Shown here: positions 5,570-6,179 of the stretch, piece by piece
Numbering within the stretch: the stretch's first letter is position 1
Layout: each line of letters opens with the position of its first letter
DNA from: Thermoguttaceae bacterium
GTDB lineage: Bacteria; Planctomycetota; Planctomycetia; Pirellulales; Thermoguttaceae
Assembly (NCBI GenBank): GCA_017454585.1
Contig: JAFTCU010000194.1
Span: forward strand, 1-6,179
Reading direction: 5' to 3'
Length of the DNA stretch: 6,179 nucleotides
Notes under the pieces: model-generated
Database searches by the model: none
What the model saw: the letters and a program-made list of their open reading frames with translations, nothing else
Told to the model about the DNA's origin: nothing
Position numbers and translations under genes: made by a program

Positions 5570-6179
5570 TTATTTTCTCATGAAGGCGTCCACCTCGTTC
5601 GCGACGATCACCCCATAATTCACCGCACCGAGCCAGCCCGACATGATGATCCCAACGCTCCCTGTATGGAAAAGCCCCGGCACCTGCTCCGGCAGGCCGC
5701 GGGAAATCTCGAGGCCCTCGAACTTCGTCCCGAAACTCGCCCCCATCTCGTGGAGCGTGTACCGCTCGAACGTTTTCGGCGTGGCGGCCTCCACCCAGTC
5801 GATTTTCTGACGGATCCCCGGCACGTACTTCTCCACCGCGTTCAGCGTGTCCTCGATGAGGTCCTTCTTGCTCGCCTCGTACTCCTCCGGGGTCAGTTTC
5901 GCCCAGTCGTCATAGTTCGCGTTCGTGCTGGCGACGATGGCGTACCGGTCGCTCACCCCAGGCCGCGTTTTCGGGTAATAGAACGAATACGTGCGGCTCG
6001 TAATGTTCCGGCTGAGAAGCATTTTCGTGTCGAACTTCGGCGCGACCGACGTGAAAAGCAGATCGCCGCAGACCTTCTCGTCCACCGTCTCGCCCGGCTT
6101 GAGCGACATATAGACCTGGCAGCTCGAATTGTTCAGGCGCACTTTTTCGGCCTTTTCGATGAACTCCTTCGAGAAATTC
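5570..6179 (-). CDS. Phytoene-desaturase-like NAD(P)/FAD-dependent oxidoreductase, C-terminal part (5' end outside window)
   Basis: About 202 residues of a CrtI/amine-oxidase-fold flavoprotein are present. The frame stays open to the right edge (residues [12 protein letters not shown] precede the GTG at 6142), so that GTG is an internal valine and the N-terminal FAD-binding Rossmann motif is missing from the window. The C-terminus has [20 protein letters not shown] (149-168) and [20 protein letters not shown] (169-188). The second is the conserved FAD-contacting end of the CrtI-type fold, where G-S/D and the following glycines hold the flavin. The family includes carotenoid desaturases and isomerases, retinol saturases and many uncharacterised oxidoreductases, so substrate cannot be assigned; no other carotenoid gene is visible. 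The protein ends DAFMRK with a TAA stop (5572 down to 5570) and converges on kdsA across 186 bases. Confidence 0.85.
   Translation of the reverse strand, partial: NFSKEFIEKAEKVRLNNSSCQVYMSLKPGETVDEKVCGDLLFTSVAPKFDTKMLLSRNITSRTYSFYYPKTRPGVSDRYAIVASTNANYDDWAKLTPEEYEASKKDLIEDTLNAVEKYVPGIRQKIDWVEAATPKTFERYTLHEMGASFGTKFEGLEISRGLPEQVPGLFHTGSVGIIMSGWLGAVNYGVIVANEVDAFMRK

Overview
The window suggests an anaerobic or fermenting Gram-negative bacterium. It has the C-terminal part of an [FeFe] hydrogenase, which points to H2 metabolism without oxygen. It also has kdsA, which makes the Kdo of lipopolysaccharide and so implies an outer membrane. The genes are fairly GC-rich and the intergenic DNA is clearly more AT-rich. 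The four gene starts in the window show no convincing Shine-Dalgarno sequence, yet the shared upstream region carries promoters close to the ordinary sigma-70 consensus. That combination, with a secreted sugar-active enzyme, would fit a gut or sediment member of the Verrucomicrobiota/Lentisphaerota/Kiritimatiellota group. This placement is a guess, because nothing in the window fixes the phylum.

Layout from left to right. Bases 3-500 (+) are the end of a group A [FeFe] hydrogenase catalytic subunit whose start lies outside the window. It converges, with an 8-base gap, on a 572-residue secreted protein that looks like an (alpha/alpha)6 six-hairpin glycosidase (509-2227, -). A 215-base divergent region (2228-2442) follows. 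It holds two back-to-back promoters with nearly identical extended -10 boxes, and a GC-rich hairpin in the leader of the secreted protein. Next comes a co-directional run on the + strand: ribBA (2443-3678, riboflavin synthesis), a short-chain dehydrogenase resembling the DprE2 type of polyprenyl-phosphate-sugar reductase (3748-4506), and kdsA (4541-5383). Gaps of 69 and 34 bases make one transcript plausible. A 186-base intergenic stretch (5384-5569) holds two clear hairpins and separates kdsA from a converging gene (5570-6179, -), the C-terminal part of a phytoene-desaturase-like FAD-dependent oxidoreductase that runs off the right edge.

Functionally, the + strand run mixes a cofactor pathway (riboflavin) with envelope building: Kdo-8-phosphate, and possibly a lipid-linked sugar. 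The hydrogenase and the secreted hydrolase fit an organism that degrades carbohydrates and ferments the sugars with H2 turnover, but that link is inference. I did not find a clearly new multi-gene system. The items most worth a second look are the hairpin elements after kdsA, the lack of Shine-Dalgarno sequences, the altered loop in the RibB domain, the DprE2-like reductase beside kdsA, and the secreted protein of unknown specificity.
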